A stretch of DNA of 64,000 nt, taken from NCBI RefSeq assembly GCF_042186555.1, contig NC_133327.1, positions 328,611,215-328,675,214 on the forward strand. The letters run 5' to 3'. The stretch's first letter is position 1; each line of letters opens with the position of its first letter. The notes under the pieces were generated by a model, which made no database searches, had not been told where the DNA came from, and saw nothing but the letters and a program-made list of their open reading frames with translations. Source of the stretch: Aquarana catesbeiana. Its lineage: Eukaryota; Chordata; Amphibia; Anura; Ranidae. Position numbers and translations under genes: made by a program. Below, in pieces: positions 41,329-52,136 of the stretch.

Positions 41329-42185
41329 GTGAGTTCTTGCACTTATTCAGGTTTTTTTTTTTTTTTTTATTTCATGCATTGTGTGTCATGTATGTTTGGA
41401 ATGTACTGTAAGTGCAACTCCACTTATTATTCGAAATTTTAAAGGGAACCTATCAGAACAGTAATTTATGGATGCAGATTCCAAGGCGGTCTTTCTTCTT
41501 CCTCCTTTGCTGCTTAGTTAGCCATTGACACGGTGTAGACGGCCCAGTGTCAGGACACTTGACATCTGCTTATTGTAGTGGAGCACCCACTTACTTTTCA
41601 ATGCTCAAATGCAGATGTGGGCCCTTTAACTCCTTTTCTCACAACATGTTGGGTTTCCAGACATGCCAATGGAGTATACAATCCTCAGAGTCCCTCCCTC
41701 AGCAGCTCAGAGAGGCCCCGCCTAAAGAGACAAGTGATCTACAGCCAGGTGAGAGGCCCTCTGCTGTCAGAGCCAATGTGCGGATAGCCAGTCAGAAGTC
41801 TAATAGCATACAGCTTCTACAGATGACATGGCTAGTATTGGGAGCCCCTCCCCAATTGCTACAAGAGTACACTAGTTTCAGTGGAGTGGCACCATGTATT
41901 TGTGGAGTGGCACCATGTTAAGGATAGTCATGAGTAGCCTTTGTTAAGCCCGCCATAGATGAATGTTGAACTGGCCAAGATTTGATCCCTCTATGGGCAG
42001 GCTGGTTGTACTGAAGTCGAGAGAGACCAAAGGAGAGGAGTTTTTTAGTAGTACAGAATAGTGTCCATTGGTTTTAGCTGTTAGTAGGTAGTTTGTGAGT
42101 TGAAGGAGAGCAGTCTCTGTCAAGTATTGAGGGTGAAATTCAAACTAAAGGGGATCAAGAAGTTTGTTCTCAGTCAGATGGTTAT
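41329..42185. other. NT5E intron 4, 5' part
   Basis: No conserved protein. Two short direct repeats of gtggagtggcaccatgt at about 41880-41920. Otherwise unclassified intron. Confidence 0.4.
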
Positions 42186-42640
42186 TCAGTCGTTTGTAGA
42201 CCAACGTTCAAGGAGTTTGGAGGAAAAGGGGAGTAAGGAGATGGGGCGCAGTTTAAGATTGGTGGGGTACAGTGAGGACTTTTTAAGGATGGGGGTGAAT
42301 AGTGCTTGTTTTAGAGAGTTGGGGAAGATGCCAGAAGAGAGGGAGAGTTTGAAAGTGCGAGTTAGAGAGTGTAGAATAGAGCCAGAGGTTGATTGCAGCA
42401 TTTGCAAGGGAGCAGGATCCAGGGGGCGGGTGGTTAAGTGGGTGTTAGGAAAAAAGCTTAGCAACCTCGTCAATAGTAGCAGGGTTGAATGAGGGAAGTA
42501 ATGTACCTGTGGACATGGAGTGTTAAATATCTGCGCATTGGAGATCTCTTTATGAGTTGTATCAATCCAATTTTTGAAATGATTGGCAATCTCCTGGGCA
42601 GTGATGAGTTGGATGATATGCTATGCAACCCTATGTCACC
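42186..42640 (-). pseudogene. L2-like LINE reverse transcriptase fragment
   Basis: On the minus strand the translation has HSLTRTFKLSLSSGIFPNSLKQALFTPILKK and LRPISLLPFSSKLLER, equivalent to the 'xPLLKKPxLDPxxxxNYRPISLLPFxSKxLE' region of L2-clade RTs (RT motif 1-2). Only about 95 codons are in one frame. Flanks are degenerate, and no catalytic box or 3' end was found. Confidence 0.7.
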
Positions 42641-43834
42641 ATGATTGAGCCACAAAGACATTGCTATGAGAAGGCCATATTTGTGCAGCTCTCAAAGTCT
42701 GTTTACATTATTCTGCAGTGTATGCGTGCTTTTTGCCATTCTTAAAAACAAGCCATCAATGCTAAATCTTCTGATTCTCACAATATAATTGCAGCCTTGT
42801 AGATCATATTTATTGCCTGTCATTTAGTAAACGACCAACTGTTAATAGCTGCAGCATTTATTGTGGTAGAATTTTTGTCTCTGCGGAATGCAGATTTGCA
42901 GAACACTCTTATCGAATCTGTTTCCTAAATACGATTTGGAAATATACATAATTTGAAGAGTCTGTAATTTGAACAAAAGTTGTAAAAAGCAGCAATAAAG
43001 ATAGTAAATATTGTATGTCAAGTGTTTCTTGAACCCAAGGTGATTTTCCTAATGCCTACAGCAAAATGGAAGTGCAGAACTGCTCAGCACATTGATGGCT
43101 TTGTGTCCTGCTTTGCCACATTAACAAGTTCAACACTAGGGATGGGCGAACGGTTCGGCCCAAGCATAATTTTGAGCCGAACTTCCATTATTCGGGCGTT
43201 CGACAAACAGCCAAACAGGTCGTTCGTCCGTTTGTTCGGCCCCCCGAACTGACCACAATGCATTGCGGCGCTGAACAGTGCATTGCAAGCCCTGATTGGC
43301 TGAAGCAGTGAAGCTTCAGCCAGTCAGGGCACAGAGCACTGTCAGAGTCATGATTGGACACTGTCATCATGACATTATCCAATCATGGCTCATTCCCGCC
43401 CCACAGTATAAAAGTATTCTTTCATTGGCAGCCATTTTCAGTGTGATTTTGGCGTGGAGAGAGAGAGAACAGGGCTCTGTTCAGTGCTATTAGTTAGTGT
43501 GCTATACTGTACTATTTTGCTTCAATTGTCAGTGTAGAGTATTAGTTTAGTGTCAGTCTAGGGATGATGTGAGTGTAGTGAGGAGGACCTTCATTCAGCT
43601 TTGCATAGTGTGCAGCTAGAGTAGGGACAGCTCAGATAGTTTCAACTGTAGTGTAGTGAGACCGTGTCATTCATACATTAGTGTAGAGTAGGAACAGCTC
43701 ATATAGTTTCAGTGTAGTGTAGTGAGACTGTGTCATTCATACATTAGTGTAGAGTAGGAACAGCTCATATAGTTTCAGTGTAGAGTAGTGCAGTGAGACC
43801 GTGTCAGTAATCTTTACATTTTAGTGTATAGTTA

Positions 43835-44091
43835 GCCGCTTCAGCCCCGGAGGATTTGGCTGCTCAATGACTGGAGCACTCTTTACAATTTGGCACTGTG
43901 CTGTTTTAACTGGAAATTGCGCAGTCATGCAATGCTGTACCCAAACAAAATTTCCATCCTTTTTTTTTCCCCACAAATAGAGCTTTGTTTTGATAGTATT
44001 TGATTGCGTCTGCAATTTTTTTTTTGCGTTTTTTTTTGCGTTATAAACGCAAAAAGACCGAAAATTGTGGGAAAAAAAAGATATAAAAATA
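43835..44091 (+). repeat. Repeat family C, copy 3, leading into the satellite
   Basis: Starts gccgcttcagccccggaggattt and follows the same order as 28443-28640 (aattgcgcagtcatgcaatg, ccacaaatagagcttt, gtatttgattgcgtctg, gcgttataaacgc). Runs without a gap into the tandem repeats. Confidence 0.75.
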
Positions 44092-45132
44092 CTTTGGGGT
44101 GTCTACAAAATAGGGTCATTTGGGGGGCTGGGGGTTGTGCTATCTGGACATTTCAGGGCCTCCGTAACTGTGATAGGTAGTTAGGAGTAAAATCACAATT
44201 TTACGCCTTTTTGAAAGCCTGAAGGCGGTGCTTGGTTTTTGGGGTCCTGTATGTGGCTAGGCTCCCAAAAAGTATCACACATGTGGTATCCCTGTACACA
44301 GGAGAAGCAGCAGAATGTATTTTGGGGTGCAATACATATAACCATGCCATGTTTGAACAATATATCATTTAGTGACAACTTTGTGTAAAAAAAAAAAAAA
44401 ATTGTAATTTTCCCGAAACTTGTGGCAAAATATTAAATATTACATGGACAGAACATGCCTCTCAGCAAAAAGCTTGAAGTGTCTTCTTTCCAAAATGGGG
44501 TCATTTGTGGGGGTTTTGTGCTATCTTGACATTTCAGGGCCTCCGAAACTGTGATGTTTAGTGAGGAAGTGAAATCACCATTTTACGTCCTTGGAAAGCC
44601 TGAAGGCGGTGATTGGTTTTCGGGGGCCTGTACACGGCTAGACTCCCAAAAAGTCTCACACATGTGGTATGCCCATACTCAGGAGAAGCAGCAGAATGTA
44701 TTTTGAGGTGTAATTTCACATATGCCCATGGCCTGTTTGAGTGATAAATCATCTAGTGACAACTTTGTGCAAAAAAAAAATGTGTCATTTTCCTGCAACT
44801 TGTGGCAAAATATAAAATATTCGATGGACTCAACATGCCTCTCATCAAATAGCTTGGGGTGTCTACTTTCCAAAAATGGGGTCATGGGGGGGGGGGGGGG
44901 TTGTGCTGTCTTGGCATTTTATGGCCTTCAAAACTGTGATAGGTAGTGAGGAGTGAAATCAAAAATTTACACCCTTAGAGATCCTGAAGGCGGTGCTTGG
45001 TTTTCGGGGTCCTGTACGCGGCTAGGCTCCCAAAAAGTCTCACACATGAGGTATCCCCGTACTCAAGAGAAGCAGCAGAATGTATTTTGGGGTGTACTTC
45101 CACATATAACCATGCCATGTTTGAACAATATA

Positions 45133-46751
45133 CAGTGGGGACAGAAAGTATTCAGACCCCCTTCAATTTTTCACTCTGTTATATTGTAGCCATTTGCTAA
45201 AATTATTTAAGTTCATTTTTCCCTCATTAATGTACACACAGCACCCCATATTGACAGAAAAACACAGCATTGTTGACATTTTTGCAGATTTATTAAAAAA
45301 GAAAAACTGAAATTTCACATGGTCCTAAGTATTCAGACCCTTTGCTGTGACACTCATATATTTGACTCAGGTGTTGTCCATTTCTTCTGATCATCCTTGA
45401 GATGGTTCTACACCTTCATTTGAGTCCAGCGGTGTTTGATTGTACTGATTGGACTTTATTAGGAAAGTCACACACCTGTCTATATAAGACCTTACAGCTC
45501 ACAGTGCATGTCAGAGCAAATGAGAATCATGAGATCAAAGGAACTGCCTGAAGAGCTCAGAGACAGAATTGTGGCAAGGCACGGATCTGGCAAAGGTTAC
45601 AAAAAAATTTCTGCTGCACTTAAGGTTCCTAAGAGCACGGTGGCCTCCATAATCCTTAAATGGAAGACGTTTGGGACGACCAGAACCCTTCCTAGAGCTG
45701 GCCGTCCGGCCAAACTGAGCTATCGGGGGAGAAGAGCCTTGGTAAGAGAGGTAAAGAAGAACCCAAAGATCACTGCGGCTGAGCTCCAGAGATGCAGTCG
45801 GGAGATGGGAGAAAGTTGTAGAAAGTCAACCATCACTGCAGCCCTCCACCAGTCTGGGCTTTATGGCAGAGTGGCCCGAAAGAAGCCTCTCCTCAGTGCA
45901 AGATACATGAAAGCCCACATGGAGTTTGCTAAAAAAACACCTGAAGGACTCCAAGATGTTGAGAAATAAGATTCTTTGGTCCGATGAGACCAAGATAGAA
46001 CTTTTTGGCCTTAATAAGTGGTTTGTGTGGAGAAAACCAGGCACTGCTCATCACCTGTCCAATACAGTCCCAACAGTGAAGCATGGCGGTGGCAGCATTA
46101 TGCTATGGGGGTGTTATTCAGCTGCAGGACAGGACGACTGGTTGCAATTGAGGGAAAGATGAACGCGGCCAAGTACAGGGATATCCTGGACGAAAACCGT
46201 CTCCAGAGTGCTCAGGACCTCAGACTGGGCCGAAGGTTTACCTTCCAATAAGACAATGACCCTAAGAACACACAAAGGAGTGGCTTCACAACAACTCCAT
46301 GACTGTTCTTGAATGGCTCAGCCAGAGCCCTGACTTAAACCCAATTGAGCATCTCTGGAGAGACCTAAAAATGGCTGTACACCAACGTTTACCATCCAAC
46401 CTGACAGAACTGGAGAGGATCTGCAAGGAGGAATGGCAGAGGATCCCCAAATCCAGGTGTGAAAAACTTGTTGCATCTTTCCCAAAAAGACTCATGGCTG
46501 TATTAGATCAAAAGGGTGCTTCTACTAAATACTGAGCAAAGGGTCTGGATACTTAGGACCACCATGTGATATTTCAGTTTTTCTTCTTTAATAAATCTGC
46601 AAAATTGTCAACAATTCTGTGTTTTTCTGTCAATATGGGGTGCTGTGTGTACATTAATGAGGAAAAAAATGAACTTAAATGATTTTAGCAAATGGCTGCA
46701 ATATAACGAGTGAAAAATTTAAGGGGGTCTGAATACTTTCTGTCCCCACTG
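45133..46751 (+). mobile_element. Tc1/mariner transposon, near full length
   Basis: Inverted ends CAGTGGGGACAGAAAGTATTCAGAC and its mirror (46727-46751) are flanked by TA (45131-45132, 46752-46753). Longer inverted terminal regions of about 200 bp contain agcaccccatattgacagaaaaacac on the left and its reverse on the right. The uninterrupted satellite unit reads acaatatatcattt, which shows the empty TA target. 1619 bp, the normal Tc1 size. Confidence 0.95.
45508..46535 (+). pseudogene. Tc1 transposase, broken by frameshifts
   Basis: 45508-45969 encodes the N-terminal paired-like DNA-binding part (ELPEELRDRIVARHGSGKGYKKISAALKVPKSTV, GRPAKLSYRGRRALVREV). Catalytic part in shifted frames: ILWSDETKIELFG (first Asp, about 45970-46010), GGGSIMLWGCYSA, a DNDP box (about 46254-46265, second Asp) and SPDLNPIEHLWRDLK (Glu-type third residue, about 46328-46370). 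At least three frame changes (about 45945, 46130, 46270). Family length about 340 residues, all parts present, so decay is slight. Confidence 0.9.
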
Positions 46752-46925
46752 TATCATTTAGTTACAACTTTGTGCAAAAACAAAAAGTGCAATTTTTCTA
46801 AAACTTGTGGCAAAATATAAAATATTCCATGGACTCAACATGCCTATTAGCAAATAGCTTGGGGTGTCTACTTTCCAAAAAGGGGTCATTTGGGGAGGTT
46901 TTGAACTGTCCTGGCATTTTATGCA

Positions 46926-48089
46926 CAACATTTAGAAGCTTATGTCACACATCACCCACTCATCTAACCACTTGAAGACAAAGCCCTTTCTGACACTTTT
47001 TGTTTACATGAAAAAATATTTCTTTGCAAGAAAATTACTTTGAACCCCCAAACATTATATATTTTTTTTAAAGCAAAGGCCCTACAGAATAAAATGGTGG
47101 GTGTTGCATTTTTTTTCCACACAGTATTTATGCAGCGATTTTTGAAACGCAATTTTTTTTTTTGGGAAAAAACACACTTTTTTTAATTTTAGTGCACTAA
47201 AACACACTATATTGCCCAAATGTTGGAATAAAAAATGATCTTATGCCGAGTACATGGATACCAAACACGACATGCTTTAAAATTGCGCACAAACGTGCAG
47301 CGGCAACAAACGACACTTGCGTTTGCCTTTGTGCGTGAGAACGGGGGGACAGGGGTGATTTTTTTTTTTTTTTTTTTTTCTCAGGGAATGTAAATATCCC
47401 CTATGATAGCAACAGGTAGTGACAGGTACTCTTCTTCTTTTTTTTTTTTAATTTTTTTATTTATTTATTTATTTTTTGAAAAAATTGGGATCTATTTGAC
47501 CCTAGATCTCTCCTCTGCCCTCAAAGCATCTGACCACACCAAGATCGGTGTGATAAAAATGCTTTGCCAATTTCCCAATGGCGCTTTTTATATCCGGCAA
47601 AAACCTAAGTCATGAAATGCTCGTAGCTTCTGTTTTTTTAGGCCATAGAGATGATTGGAGCCGTTCTGGTCTCTGATCAGCTCTATGGTCAGCTGGCGGA
47701 ACCATCGGCTGCATTCTCGAGTTCCCTGTTGGGACAGGAGAGCCCGAGAAAACCATGGAAGATGGTGGGGGGGGGGGACGTTCCATCCCACTGCTTGTAA
47801 AAGCAGTCTAGAGGCTAATTAGAATTATCATTCTTTTCAGCCGACCGCTGGCTGAAAAGAATGATACCAAGATAATACCTAAACCTGCAGGCATCATTCT
47901 GGTATAACCACTCAAAGTCCAGCAACATACCAGTACGTTGCTGGTCCTTGTTAGGCATACATTGTAATGTTCTTTTTTTCATGCAGCCTGTGGGCTGAAC
48001 GAAAAAGAGAGATTGATTGGTGGGTATGCCCACCATTAGAATACAGCCCTTCATCCACTTACTTCTAATGATGGGCATACATGCACCAT
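46926..48089. repeat. Repeat debris inside the large hAT element
   Basis: 46960-47160 (ctaaccacttgaagac, tttctgacactttttgttt, gcaagaaaattac, aaaggccctacag) matches 24785-24960. 47960-48090 has a pair of inverted words around gggcatac. No gene. Confidence 0.5.
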
Positions 48090-48720
48090 TTTTTTTTTTT
48101 TTTTAACTGTGGTGGTGAAATCACCTCCTACAGCGCTGGAGTCGCTGATTTACGTATCGTGGGAGCAAACGCTGCAGCTGAATGGAGTACCTGCTAAGCA
48201 AATGATGGTTAACAATAAAACAAAGTAGCATTAACATTACAGTATAACAGTAAGACTTACCATAACTGCAAATCAAATACAATAAAACATAGTAAAAATA
48301 AGACATTTTTTAACGCAATCTGTGCCTAAAAAATATATGCCGAAGCATGGGGGCAATCCGCCCCTAATGTTAGGAGCAAATCGCTCCTCCACCCCTGCCC
48401 CCATGCTTTGGCATATATGCTCTTTTTTTTTAAACTGTGGTGGAGAAATCACCTCCGACAGCGCTGGAGTCATGGTTTTGGGAGCAAACGCTGTTGCTGT
48501 CAAGATAAATAAACCCGTGCTGCAGCTGAATGGCGTATCTGAAAACAAAAAAATGGTTAACAATAAAACACAGTAAACGGTAGGGTATAAAAGAATTACA
48601 TACCTGAAAAGCAAACATGATAAAACGTAGTAACAATAAAACATTGCATTGTAGCATACAGCAAAAAAGAGCAGAACAATAGAGAGAGAGAACAATAAAA
48701 CGACAACTATTTTTATGTTT
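48090..48720 (+). repeat. Two diverged tandem copies, about 325-bp spacing
   Basis: taactgtggtggtgaaatcacctcctacagcgctggagtc at about 48103 returns at about 48432, followed in both by gggagcaaacgctg, gctgcagctgaatgg, atggttaacaataaaacac and aaaacatagtaa. Between them 48335-48420 is a fold-back (tatatgccgaagcatgggggc with gcccccatgctttggcatata). The array adjoins the piggyBac remnant and may be its 3' flank. Confidence 0.75.
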
Positions 48721-48874
48721 TTCATTATATATTTGTTTGGTTTTTTTTTTTTTTTTTTTCTTACACTTTTTTTTGTAACTGTAACGGTTAGGTTCCAGGT
48801 TCGGGTCTCCCAAAATGCGATGGCATCTTTGGAGACCCTGTGAATGTGTGTCCTAGTCTGTGCAGTGCTGTACC

Positions 48875-49738
48875 CTATGCTAATACTTGTGTGTGGTAGT
48901 GTTCAAAACATTCACCAATGCGAAGACCAGGATGGTCAGGACAGGAGGGACAATAATATCGGATGTCATGCCTATATATGTGCTTTCTACAGACACAACA
49001 TTTTCTTTGGGGGGGCTCGTTGTGTAGGGGTACCAGGGAGGACATATGGAAAATGCCTCTCATGCAGCCGGCTTACTGCATTTGGATTGGGAAGTTGGGC
49101 CACCGCACCGTTTGGAAACAGAAGGGGTGTGATGATCTCTTCCTAGAATTTAAGGAAGGATCCAGTTCGCCCTGAAGCTTTGTATAGCACATTCAGCAGA
49201 GCCAATTGAAATAAGTATACAGATACTTTTTTGTACCGGCGTCTGGCCTTACGGGCAACTAGGTACGGCGCCAACAACTGGTCGTTCAGGTCCACCCCTC
49301 CCATATTAAGGTTGTATTCGTGGACACAGAGGGGTTTCTCCAACACCAGTCGCCGTAGGAATTTGGACCGTTGTGTCTGCGTGAAGGGAGGACAGAACGA
49401 AAACATTCCAATTATCCCTCCAGAGCGAGTAAATTATTACACTTCAAGCAGGCTCTCTCCCCAACCTAAGACAGGAATCTATAAGCCGCTGGGGTACGGT
49501 GCCACATGCACTAATTCCGTGATCAAACAAGTGACTAAAAAGTGGCACGCTCGTGTAATAATTGTCCACATACATATTGTACCCCTTCCCGGATTAACGT
49601 TGACACCAAGTCCCACACAATCTTACCAGTGCTCCCTATGTAATCTGTCCAGTTCTCCGGCTCTACGTGACTATCTCTTCCCTCGTAAACCATAAAACTA
49701 TATGTATAGCCTGTGGCCCTGTCACAGAGCTTATACAT
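48875..49738 (-). pseudogene. piggyBac transposase, C-terminal remnant
   Basis: Minus-strand frames give, in order, MYKLCDRATGYTYSFMVYEGRD and WTDYIGSTGKIVWDLVSTL (49738-49535), a degenerate 'NYYTS' catalytic region, EYNLNMGGVDLNDQLLAPYLVARKARRRYKK (about 49330-49240) and the Cys/His-rich C-terminus RKCCVCRKHIYRHD...YYCPSCPDHPGLRIGECFEHYH (49063-48880). These match piggyBac DDE transposases, which cut and paste at TTAA. Multiple frameshifts, and no N-terminal half. Confidence 0.88.
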
Positions 49739-49744
49739 CTTGTC

Positions 49745-51372
49745 CTATGAACATCAGCTACCCCCTAAGCATTCAAAGGGCTATTCCCAGAGTCAAGCTA
49801 AAAGGTGCCATGCAGTGCTTCAGCTGGTGTGTTTAGGGGACAGGAACCACACCGGAGCAGAGTTTCTTGCAGCTCTGCAGGGTCAGGCCCAGAGGTGGTT
49901 CACACCACGCCAGCTGGAGCCAGGAATGGTGGTGTCCGATAATGGCTCAAATCTCCTGTCCGCCCTTAGACAGGGAAAGTTGACACATGTGCCAGGCATG
50001 GCACATGCCCTTAATTTGGTGGTGCAGCGTTTCCTAAGTACGTACCCAGGGTTGCAAGATGTACTAAAGCAGGCCAGAAGAGTCTGTAGCCATTTCAGGT
50101 AGTCATACACAGCCAGTGCTTGGTTGGCTGATATTCGGCAGGAATTCCAACTGCCTGTAAACCGCCTGATTTGTGACAGTTCCACCAGGTGGAACTCACT
50201 TTGGGAATGCTGCAGCGGCTATACATGCAGCAGAGGGCCGTCAATGAGTACCTGTGCCAGTATGGCACGACGACAGGCTCAGGTCGCCTCAGCTTTTTTT
50301 TCGCCACGCCAATGGCTGATCATTAAGGATGCATGCACTGTATGGTCACCATTTGAGGAGGCCATAAGAATGGTGAGCAGTGACTGTGCATGCATCAGTG
50401 ACACAATCCCTGTTGTGTTCCTGCTGGAGCAGACTCTGCGTGGCATTATGGACAGGACACTGGCAGAGCAGCAGGAGGAAGAGGAGGACTTCCTTTCCTC
50501 TCAAGGCCCACTTTATCTAGACACCATCATTCCTATGTCACAGAACACTGAGGAGGAGGATTCTGGCACTTTCATAGGCTTCGAAGAAGGGAAGACCTGC
50601 ATCAATCTGTGAGCGATGGCTTTCCAACCCCAGGACCCTTGGGAGTTTTATGAGGCTGGGAGGAGGAAGTTCCAGATGCTGTCATCCTAAGTGACCCTGA
50701 GGAGTCTGCTTCTCAAGCCTCTGCAAATTTGAGGCGCATGGGCAACCTCATGCTTCAAAGCCTGCGAAAGGACCCAAGAATACGTGGCATAAAGGAGAAA
50801 GATTACTGGTTGGCAACCCCCCTTGACCAACGTTAGGGGAAGGTCTCAGAACTCACCGCGTCCCCCACAGAGAGTGCAGAAAATAAAATCTCTTGAGGAC
50901 ACGCTAAAGAGGATTTTATTGAACGTTTTTCCTGACTCCAGTAGGTTACAGTGTCATGGAAAATGTAGTTTTGAGTCTTTTGAGTCTTCTGTTGGTCAAG
51001 AGAGGAGCGTTGGAGAAGGCGTCCGCTTAAGTGAGGCATTTCTAAATTTTTTTAGTTCTCGCCGCCCAGGGCTGTCAGCTTCCACATCCCATTGGCAGCG
51101 TCTGCATCACCTTCTGAGCCAGAACAGATGCACCGACTTACTGGGTCATGAGAATAGACCACTGGCCAGAACTTGCCCAGTATGCTGTTGGGTTGTTGGG
51201 CTGCCCTGCATCCAGCATGCTTTCAGAATGGGCATTCAGTGCTGTAGGAGGTTTTGTTACCGATCATAGAACGCATCTGTCCACAGACTCCATGGACCGT
51301 TTGCCTTTTATAAAAATGAATCAGTCCTGGATTACCAGCTATAAGGCCCCTGATGCCGATGTCACTGATTAA
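49745..51372 (+). pseudogene. hAT transposase, N-terminally lost
   Basis: Frames in order: AVLQLVCLGDRNHTGAEFLAAL, MVVSDNGSNLLSALRQGKLTHVPGMAH (second catalytic Asp region), LICDSSTRWNSLWEC, VWSPFEEAIRMVSSD, an acidic Glu-rich insert, EKDYWLATPLD and the C-terminal dimerisation domain WPELAQYAVGLLGCPASSMLSEWAFSAVGGFVTDHR (about 51155-51270). The BED zinc finger and first catalytic block are missing; piggyBac debris adjoins the break at about 49740. At least four frame changes or stops. Belongs to the surrounding 43137-52128 element by position and orientation. Confidence 0.88.
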
Positions 51373-52128
51373 GTCTTTTTGGGATGTGGAATCTCTGCAG
51401 GACTTTGAGGCTGCCTAGCTTTGAGGGTGTTCAATCATTTCATGTGGAAGAATGTTTTTGGTATAGGTTTCATGGGCACAATTAACACCCAAAAAACTAT
51501 TTTTTAGCACCTAACAACAGGTGCATATCATTGCATTTTTTTACAGCAAGGCCAATTCTTACTTTCATCAAGAGTACCTCTATAGGGTTATGGTGGGAAG
51601 GCGCCACAGACACCCAAAGACCATATCCAAAGTCAAAGTGACACCAAAATGTATCCAAAAATCTCTAATTTTGTTCCCAGTGCACTACATTGTGGCCTCG
51701 TCATACACACTGGCCCCCCAGCTTTTGCTAAGCAGAATAAAGGCAGTTTGCAGGGAAAATGTCATCGTTTTTTTGGTTTTATAAATGCAATTATTGCTGC
51801 AGCAGATTCTATACATGGTACAGACCTGCCACTTTACATGTAGACTAAGGGGACCCCCCAGGCACTATATTGGAAGGAATTTTTCATTTTTATGCTTTCA
51901 CTTTAAAAATCAAAAAATCACTGCTCATTTAAAAATTAAGTTTTTCACTAACTTTTTTTTATTGATGCATGTCCAATTACTTGCATATAAGCCTTCAAAA
52001 TGGGCACTTTTGCTTTTTGACATTTGGGTCCCATTGACTTTAATGAGGTTTGTTATTCAGGTCTGAAGTTTCGCTGTGTTCGAAAGTTCTGGTGTGAACC
52101 GAACAGGGGTCCGATCGGCCCATCCCTG
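51373..52128 (+). other. hAT element 3' untranslated region and right end
   Basis: Between the transposase stop (about 51370) and the right inverted end. T-rich, ending cattgactttaatgagg, ttcgctgtgttcgaaagttctggtgtgaaccgaac, which mirrors the left subterminal ttcggcccaagcataattttgagccgaac. No gene. Confidence 0.6.
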
Positions 52129-52136
52129 TTCAACAC

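Larger units (their letters stand above)
44092..46925 (+). repeat. Tandem satellite, about 380-bp unit, three and a part copies
   Basis: Units begin ggggtgtctac near 44092, 44472, 44852 and 46857. Each has gttgtgct, catttnagggcctcc, aactgtgat, cctgaaggcggtgcttggtttt, ctcccaaaaagt, ggagaagcagcagaatgtatttt and acttgtggcaaaatat. The third unit is split by the Tc1 element; without it the spacing is again about 384. Open frames repeating through the array are non-coding. Confidence 0.93.
43137..52128 (+). mobile_element. Large hAT element filling NT5E intron 4, with nested inserts
   Basis: The left end TAGGGATGGGCGAACGGTTC and right end ...GATCGGCCCATCCCTG (inverted over GGGATGGGC) are flanked by the exact 8-bp duplication TTCAACAC (43129-43136, 52129-52136). 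The right part holds hAT transposase relics on the + strand (49745-51372). Between the ends lie a family C repeat, a 380-bp satellite, a Tc1 element and piggyBac debris. Span 8992 bp, far above the usual 3-5 kb for hAT elements; the excess is nested DNA. Confidence 0.88.
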
